Positions 19,183 through 28,324 of a stretch of DNA of 28,324 nucleotides are shown in pieces. The DNA lies in contig UZAN01039369.1 in the NCBI GenBank assembly GCA_900618425.1, positions 184,734 to 213,057 on the forward strand, read 5' to 3'. Below the pieces are notes generated by a model, which was not told the origin of the DNA, ran no database searches, and saw only the letters and a program-made list of their open reading frames with translations. The DNA is from Echinostoma caproni (lineage: Eukaryota; Platyhelminthes; Trematoda; Plagiorchiida; Echinostomatidae). The position numbers and the translations under genes were made by a program. The first letter of the stretch is position 1. Each line of letters begins with the position of its first letter.

Positions 19183-21705
19183 ATTTGCTTGATTTGTTTG
19201 TATATGCAGCGTATTGTCACTCGTTTTGTTTCTAACCTGCTATTTCCACAGAAGAGTGATTGTATAGTAACTGAATGTTGATCCCCCATGGGGCGAATTG
19301 AGGTGGTTTGTTGACTTGAGTTGACTGGATAAGACATTGAGCTGTATTTAAGAAAAGTATGGCTTTTAGGTATACTTTTCATTAGTGGTGGTCACCAAAA
19401 TCTGCTTGGACTCCTTAGATTGACCAGGATGTGCGCCGTAATTAAGCCATAATCATTTATGAGAAAGATTGAGCTTACATGCTGCATTGTTCCAATTAAT
19501 TTCAAATTCTGAGCCGTAACTTTCGAACTACTACAAATGCTTTGATGAAATTCAAGATTGCCCAAGGTCAAGTGGTGGTACAAAAGAATAAAAAATGTAG
19601 AATCGGAGAGAAAGTTAGGAATAAACGTTGTCTAGCCAAAGATATCGGTATACGGGTGTGACATGTGCAACTGAAGTATTTTTTAAAATTAAATATATGT
19701 ATATATATATATATGTATAATATAGAGCGAGTGAAAACTAAGTCTGTTTGTAAGCTGAGTGCTAATGAATCAACTGTGACACGTTTGCTCAGGAATGACG
19801 CCTGCATGATGAATGCAAACAAGTATAACAAAACTTTAGAGAACGTGTAAAGAGTCGATCCAATTGTCGAGTACCCAACCGTGGGAAATAACAATGAGCC
19901 TAATGAGCGAATGACCCAGAATCCGCTCCCCAAATCGTGCCCCCAACCTGACCCAGTAATATCTAAACTATGTAATGAATTAGCTTAGGCTTGCTGTAGT
20001 ACCTTATTTATTGAATGTTTTGTTAGAAATTTACAGAGTTATGCTAGACTGCATCACTGTTCTGAGAAAAGAAGTGATCAATAAAAAGTCTATCTAACTT
20101 GTGTTGGAATTTGACACACTTGACACACTTGTTTTACTAAAAGATTCTTGTCAATTCTGACTTCTTTCTGCTATTAGGGCCCATATGTGCTTAACGTTTG
20201 TGTGGACTGCATATATCAACCTGGAAGCTGTGTTACTGAAACGACAATCGGTACACTGCATTAGACTATGTCAGCAGTAGAAGTGCCAATGAGCTAAGCA
20301 TCTCTGAGAAGAACATGAAACACCGGCCGGCATGCGAAGCTTTGGTTTCTTGTTAGCAAACAAGAATGTAAAACTCCGAACCCAAATAACACATCCTTCA
20401 GGCGAGAAGATTTCATGAGACATTAAAATGCTATTCACCCAGAGCATGTTTATTAGACCCGTTTACTTTTACGTATAAGAGGACGATAGTTTAGATCACT
20501 CAAAGTAGACGAAGATTCCCTTCGACGATCTAGACTCGGTTTATTGTCATAATCGATTCAGAATTAAGTACCTGGTCTAGTAATTCATCACTTCTCCTTC
20601 TTCTCCCGCTTTATGCATTAACTTGATCTGTGCGATTAGATTTTGAATAATCCAGTAAATCAGTATCTATTGTTTCAGGTTTCTGGTTAGCAATTATTGA
20701 TTGCAAATGTGTTTTGTACTCGTTGAAAACGTGCTGTATTTAGCTCGTAGCATACCATGTCAATAAATTTATCGGTTCGACATTCAGGTGCATCAAAAGA
20801 ACAAGTATCTGCTTCGTGGAGCGTGCTTGCCACTGTTCTATATTCTTACCTTTTTATTTATTCTTCCACGGCTGAATGATTACCGGATCGGTAGGGAAAG
20901 ATCAGCATATTTACCTTGCGTTAACCATCTGTTTACTCATTCGACTATGAAAGTAGTCGCCCGTTCTCAACAATTTTATTAAATTATCTACGAGGAAAAC
21001 TAGAAATATTGGGAAAAATAAAAAAAATCGGTCAGTTATTCGTTAAGATGGTTTTTCAACAGCAGGACGTTTATCGATTTCGTGGTTGCATGGTTACACG
21101 AAAACAAACCGGAGCTAACATTAAAAATGAGAAATACAAATGTGAGAGATGGGTTGAGGTGCTTAAATTTGATGCAAATTAAAGGCCTTTAGCCAGGAGT
21201 TATGATGAAAGTACATTACATGCTTACTAATCACAATGATTCGTGAACAACACTGGCAGACGTATCCACCGAATCACACAATTCTCCTGTTTTCATGAAT
21301 GGAGATTATCAAAGTGTCCCACAATATTTCTTCTCTCTTTTTGCTATTCGTGTTTAAGTACTTACGGTAAATTAACTTTGTTGTATTCACCCACAAAAAG
21401 TAGCATACAGAATACGTCTGATGAAATAGGTTAGAAAATTATCCCACGTAAGAAAATGCTGCTCGTCTTGCGAATTTACGGGTATCATGGTTCGATTATC
21501 TGATCATGCGTGGCTGTCAATCCTTCTTTCATTGAGCTCAGGGGAAACGTTTCAACGTGCAAATGTTCTAGGCATACCCCTGTTGCACAGTTTTGGCCGG
21601 GACCAAAGAGGTATCTAGTACTTTCGTTGGTTCTCGAATAAACAAACTTTTATCCTGTATCGTTTTCAGCAGCCATTTAAATTAGAGTAAAACAACCCCT
21701 TCTAG
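19183..21705. other. 2.5 kb with no supported gene
   Basis: This holds the AT repeat at 19692-19724. A 121-codon minus-strand open frame (19568-19933) spans that AT repeat and has no motif. A plus-strand frame at 20788-20982 follows an acceptor-like CATTCAG, but no partner was found. A short direct repeat TGACACACT occurs twice near 20112-20130. Confidence 0.4.
19692..19724. repeat. AT-rich (TA)n microsatellite
   Basis: A near-pure TA run of about 30 bases with two TG interruptions. Confidence 0.9.
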
Positions 21706-21842
21706 CCATTGACGAAAGGGGAAGTAACATCAAGTATGTCAACATCGAACGGGAGAGAGGCAGTGTAATACAAAAGGAGTGGATGTCAGTAGCATTTCAA
21801 TTGTTCTCGCCCGTTTTAACTTTATTGCAATACTTATACTAA
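21706..21842 (+). CDS. Candidate terminal exon, unknown product
   Basis: Open frame of 44 codons following a good pyrimidine-rich acceptor (CAACCCCTTCTAG) and ending with TAA at 21840-21842. It reads IDERGSNIKYVNIERERGSV and ends in a hydrophobic FSPVLTLLQYLY. There is no AATAAA downstream (only AATAAG overlapping the end). No family was recognised. The composition is protein-like, but no second exon supports it. Confidence 0.22.
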
Positions 21843-22616
21843 ATAAGGTAACATAGTACAACAGAAACCGCTGTTTTTTGTAGTAAGCAAAGTGTGAAAA
21901 CGAAAGTGCTTGCCAAATAATCTCCTGTTATTTATGAAACCAAGGAACAGAGATTTGATTGTAACAATCCGAGACATTGTAGTTTTGTAACCATATATTT
22001 TGTTTTCATTGGAAATAGATACTGTCCCCTCGCAGTAATATAAAACCTTGACTGGATGAAATCATTGCGACACGCGTGAATTCCCTAAAACCACCGGTCA
22101 GTTCATGGTGGGTTATCATGTTTATTTGAACAACGTAATTTAGACTATCAGTAGCATAAAGTTTCGGGAAGACTTCATTCTCCAAATAGAGCCCCAGGCT
22201 GACAAACGTCTTGTACTCGAGAACAGTAGTCTCCTAATTTGCGCTCCTATTTCCTGGCATCACATCAGTTCAACTCCATCGACCCTTTTGTTGTAAATGA
22301 TTAACGTCCGTGAACATAAATCAGATACCGCCCGGAATGGTCCGCAGACTTTTGATATCCCAGTGTAAAACCTATCGTCATCTGAAGCTTGGGTCAACAG
22401 TTCAGTCAAATGTTTTCCACTTCCTCATGGCTGAGTGAATCTTTTGTGAGGAAAACGTCGTTTTCTCAGGGTTTTTGCTTTGCGTATCAATAAATGAGTG
22501 TCCTTGAGCTAGTTTGTTGGGGTGAATGAATTGCAATTTCCTGCACTGGGTTGTGGCGAAACCAAGCCAGTTGTATAGAGCGGATATTGCTTTTTCCGTA
22601 ATGAAGTTCCTTTGTT
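21843..22616. other. No independent gene
   Basis: A 142-codon minus-strand open frame (22402-22830) overlaps the exon proposed at 22617-23018 in another frame. One of the two is a shadow, and I prefer the upstream one because it has an acceptor and a phase-compatible partner. The rest shows nothing. Confidence 0.35.
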
Positions 22617-23898
22617 TCATGGACCAAGGACGGGAATGCTCGATATCAGAAGAGCTTCTATCCTTTGTAATGGTTCTAAAACGATGATCTGAGATGGATG
22701 AACAACTACAGTCCCCGGATATTGGAAATCCTGAAAATGGTTCACACATTCTGCGCAGCCAAAAATTGTGCGAGCTCCGTAAACTTCCGTGGTCCTCAAC
22801 AACGACTTCTTGTACCATTTTGACAAACAAACTTCATGATAATGAGACATTTTTTGTTGGCATTTGTCACAAGAGAAATATGCACTGAAATCGAGAAATG
22901 TTTCTCTCAAGGGCAGCTGAAAATCGGCTACATTTTTAAAGGCTGTCATGTTTTGTAAGTCAAGTATTGAACAGATCTTCTTATCAGTATGTTTGCATTT
23001 GAAGTCAATTAGACTATCCTGCACTTATCCCGGGTTTTTGGGAAAATTTTGTCTTTACGAACAAATCAGATCCACCGTAGTGAAATTACAGTTTGCTGGG
23101 TACTTTAAATCTCTTGACACCTATTTGTTTCCTTCAAGCTTTCAAAACTTTTCACAAATGCTTTGAAGTTGATCTATCCCTATGAAGCCCAGGCTGATCA
23201 TAGTTTGGATGCAGGTCACACGTATTATCGAAGAACTACCCTGTGTTGTTCCTGCATTCACATATACCCTCTGAAATATTGCTTTCCTGTTATCCAACTC
23301 CGTAAAACAGAAGGGAGACAAATACTCCGAGGTGGTGCTGCTTGTTTTGCCTTCCTCAGTCACTAGAAAGTAAAACGGTTTGGTGTTTACACAGAACAAT
23401 TTTCGGTTTAAACACCACATTCTCTTACGTGGCATCGACTAAGGAAACTAAAAATGAGAGTGATAATACCTCGCAGCATGTGGCTTCCCCTTGTTATATA
23501 CCTTTTTGTAGAGAGCATCATATACGTCAATGAGGTATGGTTTAATTGTTGGATAACATCTTTTTCTATTGGCCATTTCGTTTTTATTAAACTTTCATCC
23601 AATGTAAAACCTTCATCACCAAATCATTTGGTCAAAGATCTCTGAACTACACTTTTTCTTTTATTTTATGTAAAAACTTATCTTTATTGTGAGCCAAAAA
23701 ACTGGATAAGTTAAGAGCCCAGACTTCTATCTATTCAATTCTTTGATATACTAAACACACAAGATAGGAACTTACACATCCGATCAGATAAACGTGCTCG
23801 CCACTAACCCCGTCCGAAATTTTAAGGATAAATCCTGATGAGTAAACAGTTTGACCGTTTGCTTGAAAATTGGGACCTCCCGGATGTGCCACACATTT
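22617..23898 (-). CDS. Candidate multi-exon gene 3' end, cysteine-containing protein
   Basis: Proposed minus-strand exons are 23898-23776, 23362-23268 and 23018-22617. The first (41 codons, phase 0 to 0) follows TTTTTTTCCTAAAAG and ends at TGT|GTAAGT; it reads KCVAHPGGPNFQANGQTVYS and later SGEHVYLIGC. The second follows TTTTACTTTCTAG (phase 1 in, 0 out), contains SEYLSPFCFTELDNRKAIFQ and ends at GTATAT. The third starts at GTGCAG, contains FSCDKCQQKM and IFGCAECVNHF, and stops at TGA (22617-22619). Exons 2 and 3 agree in phase. Exons 1 and 2 do not, so at least one exon between them is missing or one piece is false. The CxxC pairs could bind zinc or form disulphides. The family is unknown. 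Confidence 0.3.
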
Positions 23899-23961
23899 CT
23901 TTTAGGAAAAAAATAATTGTCTTCTTCTATGGGCTTTGCAAGCTTTAAAAGCCGTCACATT

Positions 23962-23984
23962 GGGTGGTGGTGGTGGTGGTGGGG
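23962..23984. repeat. (GGT)n trinucleotide microsatellite
   Basis: A GGT run of about 23 bases. No tRNA-like boxes were seen beside it. Confidence 0.95.
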
Positions 23985-25530
23985 TGAAATTTGACAAATT
24001 AGAATTTATTTCATGACAGTTGGAAGCATTTCCCCTTATGCATATTCCATGAAAGCTGTTTGAGATGTGGAGTTATTTAAAACAATTTTTGATCTACACA
24101 TAATCATCACCAAAAACAACTGACTGTAACAGAATTTTGCGGGACGAATACCTTATTTATATTAAGTACATTAGTTTACTCTTCATACCAGTAAATTATC
24201 AGAAGCCAATAAATATAATGTTTGGAATGACACAGCGCCCCATGAGTGAAATGCGATACGATGCAGTAACAACTACTAAAACAGCATGATAACACGATAA
24301 TTTTAATTGACGAGTTTACATCGAATTTCGAGTCCAAGAGAGCAGACTGCCTATCCGGTTCCGGTACATGAGGTGTCAGCATACACCAGTCCATGCAAAG
24401 TGCACATATTGCAGACAAAGATATCGTCAGCCACGATCTGGATTTACGGCGTTATTTGTGACTTTTGTTCAGTCTGTCAGTTTATTATCCACAGTCACAG
24501 GAATGGTGTCACATAATTCATGCTGAACAATATAAAATTGTTAGTCCGGACCCGGAGGTTTATGGCTTTGAACGGGTTTTGTAACATTTAGTTTAGGAAG
24601 TGAAGACAAGGGATTAACGTGGCTTATCAGATACAAACTGTGCTGTGTCTGATTCTACTGTTGACAGTTTTGACATCTTTCTCTTGCTAATCAACGATCA
24701 AATGAACTACTGTCTATCTTTTGAAGATCCCCGTCACATAGAATTCTTGCTCATCGTTTTTCACTAGCGGAATTAGTACGTACAAGCAAACCGGTTGTTT
24801 TGTTACTGATAAAAAAGGAAACCGCTAACCTGTCAGTTGATGATTGAAAGCCAAATAGTAACAGAAACACTAACGACGTCAATTAGTTGCAATCCAAATA
24901 AAGCGTCGTAGGGGAATCAAAACATAACCGTAGAACAATTCAGTAGTCAATATAAGTCTGATGGACAAAACATACTTCAAATTTCTGTTTTTAAATTTCA
25001 GAAAGAACAATCGGTCCTTTGAAGATAATGGCATTACCAAAAATTTGGGTTCGCCATAAGAGTTGATTGTGGCAAAAATCTCATTCTCGAATCAACCCGT
25101 CAGCATTAACAGATTTTAAATGATTTTGATTTTTTGAAAAAATAATAAAATTCGCAAACGATGTGCAATAATGCGTGTGTGTGCGTGCATAGTGCGATCG
25201 GTTTGCCCTAGCACTGGCATGGATAAAACTAACGAGTTAGTGCTTACTGGTCTTATATTGCTATTTCCGGGTCTTCAAGTGGTTGGTGTCACACTCCCGT
25301 TTAAAATCGGATATAGAGACTTGTTTTTCTGAGCTTAATAATATGTATATCAATATATATATATGTACTTAGTTGCAGATTTTGAGATCTAGCTGAAGAG
25401 TAAATGAACTCAGTAGATTCCGTCAACCGTGTAAGGAATAAAACGTAATCTGTTGAAATGATATGTTGATATATCTGCTGATGTGAAGTTTATTAATTTC
25501 TTTGTACACAATGTGTACTCAATTATCACT
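23985..25530. other. 1.5 kb with no supported gene
   Basis: Open frames near 24176-24516 on both strands lack motifs. A short TA-rich run lies at 25341-25366. Nothing else was recognised. Confidence 0.4.
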
Positions 25531-25782
25531 TTACAATTTTATTGAGGGCGGTTTTGATCCACTCTCAAACGTCATTAAAAAATCTGCAATAATCGTGCTT
25601 TGGTAAGTGATGGCATGCCACATGTCCAATAAAGTATTATTTGGTAATAAAATTTGTTTCAAAAGATCATGCTGTGAAGCAACATTTTCTCGGATCTGGC
25701 GAACGATAAACGTTAAGTGACTATCTCCTTCTTCTGAAGGCATCCCCTCCTCGGTACATTCTAGTTTGATTAAATTACGATG
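25531..25782 (-). CDS. Candidate 3'-terminal exon with polyadenylation signal, unknown product
   Basis: The minus strand is open for 83 codons from 25782 to the TAA at 25533-25531. Upstream lies a long pyrimidine tract (plus-strand G-run 25811-25830) and CTTGTTCCAG, a good acceptor; only the phase-0 frame is open. The translation is acidic and helix-like (LIKLECTEEGMPSEEGDSHL, then RQIRENVASQHDLLKQILL) and ends KPPSIKL. AATAAA (25543-25538) overlaps the last codons five bases before the stop, and a second AATAAA follows near 25490. A plus-strand open frame ending at GTAAGT near 25600 competes with this reading. No homolog is recognised. Confidence 0.35.
   Translation of the reverse strand, partial: HRNLIKLECTEEGMPSEEGDSHLTFIVRQIRENVASQHDLLKQILLPNNTLLDMWHAITYQSTIIADFLMTFESGSKPPSIKL
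25538..25543 (-). promoter_or_regulatory. Possible polyadenylation signal AATAAA
   Basis: AATAAA on the minus strand overlaps the penultimate codons of the candidate terminal exon. If used, the 3' untranslated region would be only about 10-30 bases. Confidence 0.3.
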
Positions 25783-26829
25783 CTGGAACAAGGTATGTAT
25801 TTCCGCGCGAGGGGGGTGGGGTGAGGAGAGAAAACGGGATGATTGTCAACCAAGTTGCTTTTGTATCTTTTACCATCTGAAGTTTGTTTACGTTTGTCAA
25901 AAGTAATTTACACTGCCGGAAAACAAACAAACAAGAGAATTATACTGATGAGAATTCATTAGTTTTCATTGATTTCGATCAATACATCCAGGCTTATGAA
26001 TGTCTGAATCTATGTATAATCTGACGAGAAATGGGTTTTGTCTGGTGTATCGGAAGTCCACGCAGCAACGTGCAATAAATAGAAAGCTGCAACCCGTTTC
26101 CAGCGTTGCGCTGATATGCGGGTGTGTGCGCAGATGTATGCTATCGTGAGAATTTCAATCAAATGACTGTGATTTTTATTGGAAAGAAAATGGTCCTGTA
26201 GCTGAGAGCTATTAAAAAATACTGAAATAGATAAAAATCCGTATGAAGACACTCGATCAATGGACAGTCTTTTTGTCAGTCAGAAATGGAGATTCCCATA
26301 CAAAATAGGCTGTAAGGATCCGTTCTCATTCCAGTCGTATTTATTGATCATTCTGATTGGATAATGCACACCGTTGAGGACCTCGGGATGCAAATAAGAA
26401 ACTGAGTAGGTATCCACAAATTGAATGCTCCTGCACGAAGTGCAAATTACTATCAAAGACATCATGGAATCACCAAATCGGTTTGTTTCCAAAGGTACGA
26501 CGAATCAAATGAATCGATAATTTATCCCCGTTGAACTCACAGAGGGAAGGGACAATGTCCTGCGTTTGGCTACTAACGCACACTGACAGCATGGTTTACC
26601 TTTTGAGAATTTATGACATAACAGTGTATAGAAAGCTGTCAAATTATGGCAGATGATTTATTGTAGAAAAGGTCGGTTGCATATCTACTTGTCAAACTAT
26701 CACAAACATTTGGGTTTTGATGAAAAAGAAATTCTACGGGAGTTTGAATGTGAAGTGATATTCTATGGTAGAACGAGCATAAGGACGCCCAATTTAAAAC
26801 AAAACGATCAATTCAGACAGAGCAATTAA
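25783..26829. other. No firm gene; weak minus-strand exon-like frames
   Basis: Minus-strand frames at about 26440-26280 (SIQFVDTYSVSYLHPEVLNG, after a CGTGCAG acceptor) and 26110-25960 look protein-like. Their phases do not join to the terminal exon at 25782, so I do not build a model. Confidence 0.25.
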
Positions 26830-27351
26830 ATGTCAAAGACTATGGCAAATTTCGCACCCATGAAGTATGATTTTCGTACTCTTTCTCTCCGAGATTTTAT
26901 TTGGGTGCACATTCCACGTGGTCGGTAGGCTAGTGTAAGCCATCACAGTTCACGCCAGGCTAGATTTACATACCACATGATGTTTTACTACAACGAACCT
27001 CCACCGCGACAATTGAACCCAGAGGACGCCTGGTCTGTGCATGAATACAAATTTGCTTGGGTCAAGTATATTATTCCGAATGGTATTTGCTTCGATGGGA
27101 ATGTTAGACAAGTTTTATTCCTCCAGGAAGAAGACAATTATTAATGATGCAATTTACATAGGCAGAACACCCCAAAGCAAATTGGTAAATCAGTGGCACA
27201 CCGCTTCCAACCTTTACTTATTGCATTCCCACAGGCGTCTGACGGAGAAATACAAAACCACATAGATGAGGACGGGGAGGGGGTTGAAAGCGGTTCAACA
27301 CAATCATGTTCTAAACCACTGTACACATATATTCGCATGAAAACAACGTAA
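26830..27351 (+). CDS. Candidate four-exon gene with compact introns, unknown product
   Basis: Exons are 26830-26864, 26949-27065, 27127-27184 and 27235-27351. The introns are 84, 61 and 50 nt, all GT-AG, with donors GTATGA, GTATAT and GTAAAT and acceptors CATCACAG, TTTTATTCCTCCAG and TTGCATTCCCACAG. Phases agree at every junction (2, 2, 0). A TAA lies immediately before the first ATG. The second ATG (26842) has a better context (A at -3, G at +4). The product would be about 104-108 residues and hydrophilic. It includes FYYNEPPPRQLNPEDAWSVH, then KFAWV-KKK across a junction, IGRTPQSKL, an acidic HIDEDGEG and a tail ending in IRMKTT. There is no signal peptide or membrane segment. The TAA at 27349 overlaps a donor-like GTAATC, so the gene may continue; no AATAAA is near. 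I do not recognise the family. Very short introns at gene starts are known in schistosomes. Confidence 0.45.
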
Positions 27352-27942
27352 TCTTTCGGGTTTTTATAGACATGCAACAGAGTCCAGAGTCACTTATTTA
27401 TGGGTCTGCAGCCGATCGAATACACTGACTAACAAAAGATAATCTATACGTCTGGAAATTACGTTGGACAGATTACTCTCCTGTTGTGGTTCCAGACGTT
27501 TTCATCTGGCGTTTAATTAAACCACGTGCTAGATACGAGAGTATAGAACAAATTTAACGTGCCTCCCCTCATTTATTGTATAGAAATTAGTATTTTTACG
27601 ACACTGCTCTTTACGAAAGATTCACACCGTATCCTGGCGAATAGTTACTTGCGTTGTATTTAGGTGCAAAAGGAATTAATTATCCCAAGAATAAGCATGT
27701 TTAGCAATATATAAGGCCAAGATGATCTAACCCAAACAGCTGCCTGGTGAAGTTGTTCGCGGTTTACTCATATTGGTTGTTTTGTGATCGGTTCTTAGTA
27801 GCCCTCCGTGGTAACTGGATGTGATATCGTGATGTCTGTCTTGCCCACTGCGTGAAAAACATGAGAGTTATTTGTGGATTCCACCAGTCTGAATTGCATG
27901 TGCGTATATCGAAACTGACCGCATGGAATTCATATCAATCAG
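27352..27942. other. No supported gene
   Basis: A pyrimidine-rich TTTTTATAG (27361-27369) could be an acceptor for a continuation of the gene ending at 27351, with frames open to about 27440, but the implied intron is only 22 nt. Nothing else was seen. Confidence 0.35.
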
Positions 27943-28324
27943 TCACTCTGTGATAACCAATGTGATCAATATATATGTTGCCAAGACGATAAAAAAATAT
28001 TTCTGTTGCTTTGATTTTTTTGGATAAAGACCGTAGTTTAGGTAGCATAACATTTTTATAATGTAATTAGTTATGTATGAAATGCTGTCAACTATCCGGA
28101 ACACCTCCGAGAATAAAGCTTTAAATTTTTTTTGAGAATAACTCAAGGATTTCCCTATGGAGCCACTAATGAAAAAGATTTTCGTAATACACTGTTGCAT
28201 CAAAATAATTCCACGTGCAGCTGTGCCGCTTTTTGACAGGCAAACAATAAACGGCACAATTTCATTTGCCACAAGCGCCAATGGATGATTAAGTATCATC
28301 GGCGGTAAACCCCCAAAAGAAAAA
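27943..28324 (-). CDS. Open frame running off the right edge, unknown product
   Basis: The minus strand is open from the window end to TGA at 27945-27943 (about 126 codons). The right part reads FSFGGLPPMILNHPLALVAN, then IVPFIVCLSKSGTAARGIIL, which looks coding. The left part is increasingly AT-rich and ends in a hydrophobic stretch (FIVLATYILITLVITE), so an intron may begin before it. No good donor was seen (GAG|GTGTTC is the best). It could be a 3' exon convergent with the plus-strand gene at 26830. Confidence 0.3.
   Translation of the reverse strand, partial: FSFGGLPPMILNHPLALVANEIVPFIVCLSKSGTAARGIILMQQCITKIFFISGSIGKSLSYSQKKFKALFSEVFRIVDSISYITNYIIKMLCYLNYGLYPKKSKQQKYFFIVLATYILITLVITE

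Noticed and set aside
19568..19933. 121-codon minus-strand open frame
   Set aside because: It crosses a TA microsatellite (IYIYIYIH-type translation) and has no family features.
22402..22830. 142-codon minus-strand open frame
   Set aside because: It overlaps the frame at 22617-23018, which has an acceptor and a phase-compatible upstream exon; no motif favours the longer one.
23835..23868. Hammerhead-like core CTGATGA..GAAA with a possible stem II
   Set aside because: Two extra bases separate the stem from GAAA and no stem I could be drawn; the bases also lie in a minus-strand exon candidate.

Overview
The window looks like non-coding-rich nuclear DNA from a metazoan, most plausibly a flatworm and probably a digenean fluke. 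The basis is AT-rich sequence, no operon-like long genes, CA/ACC microsatellites, short-intron gene models, tRNA-derived SINE-like elements, a LINE fragment and two Penelope-like element (PLE) fragments. PLEs and tRNA-derived SINEs are established in schistosomes, but the species assignment is inference. A 968-base run of N (10155-11122) and a lone N at 12951 show that this is a draft assembly.

The best supported features are transposable-element relics. A minus-strand PLE C-terminus with a GIY-YIG endonuclease core lies at 6225-6728. A second, 5'-truncated PLE end lies on the opposite strand at 6868-7005. It runs directly into a 21-bp tandem repeat that recurs in inverted orientation at 5045-5214. 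A frameshifted plus-strand LINE reverse-transcriptase C-terminus lies at 18665-19182. Four tRNA-like, probably SINE-derived segments lie near 2194-2266, 11965-12035, 12985-13060 and 15693-15890.

No gene could be named. I found several possible gene pieces by reading open frames against splice signals. The strongest is a plus-strand four-exon model at 26830-27351 with introns of 84, 61 and 50 nt and matching phases. Next is a plus-strand model at 1865-2522 whose first exon encodes a PSI-like cysteine cluster, followed by a 28-nt microexon. Also possible are minus-strand exons at 22617-23898, a minus-strand terminal exon at 25531-25782 with a polyadenylation signal, and a minus-strand open frame leaving the right edge. 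In 28 kb of six frames many short open frames with nearby splice consensus arise by chance, so these are candidates only.

Layout: 1-1.4 kb, CpG-rich block with palindromes and a CA repeat; 1.4-2.8 kb, candidate gene with a SINE in an intron; 3.2 kb, cloverleaf-foldable block; 5-7.1 kb, PLE/21-bp repeat complex; 7.1-10.1 kb, mostly featureless; gap; 11.9-15.9 kb, SINE-rich; 18.7-19.2 kb, LINE; 21.7-28.3 kb, several candidate exons on both strands. No cooperation between genes can be inferred.
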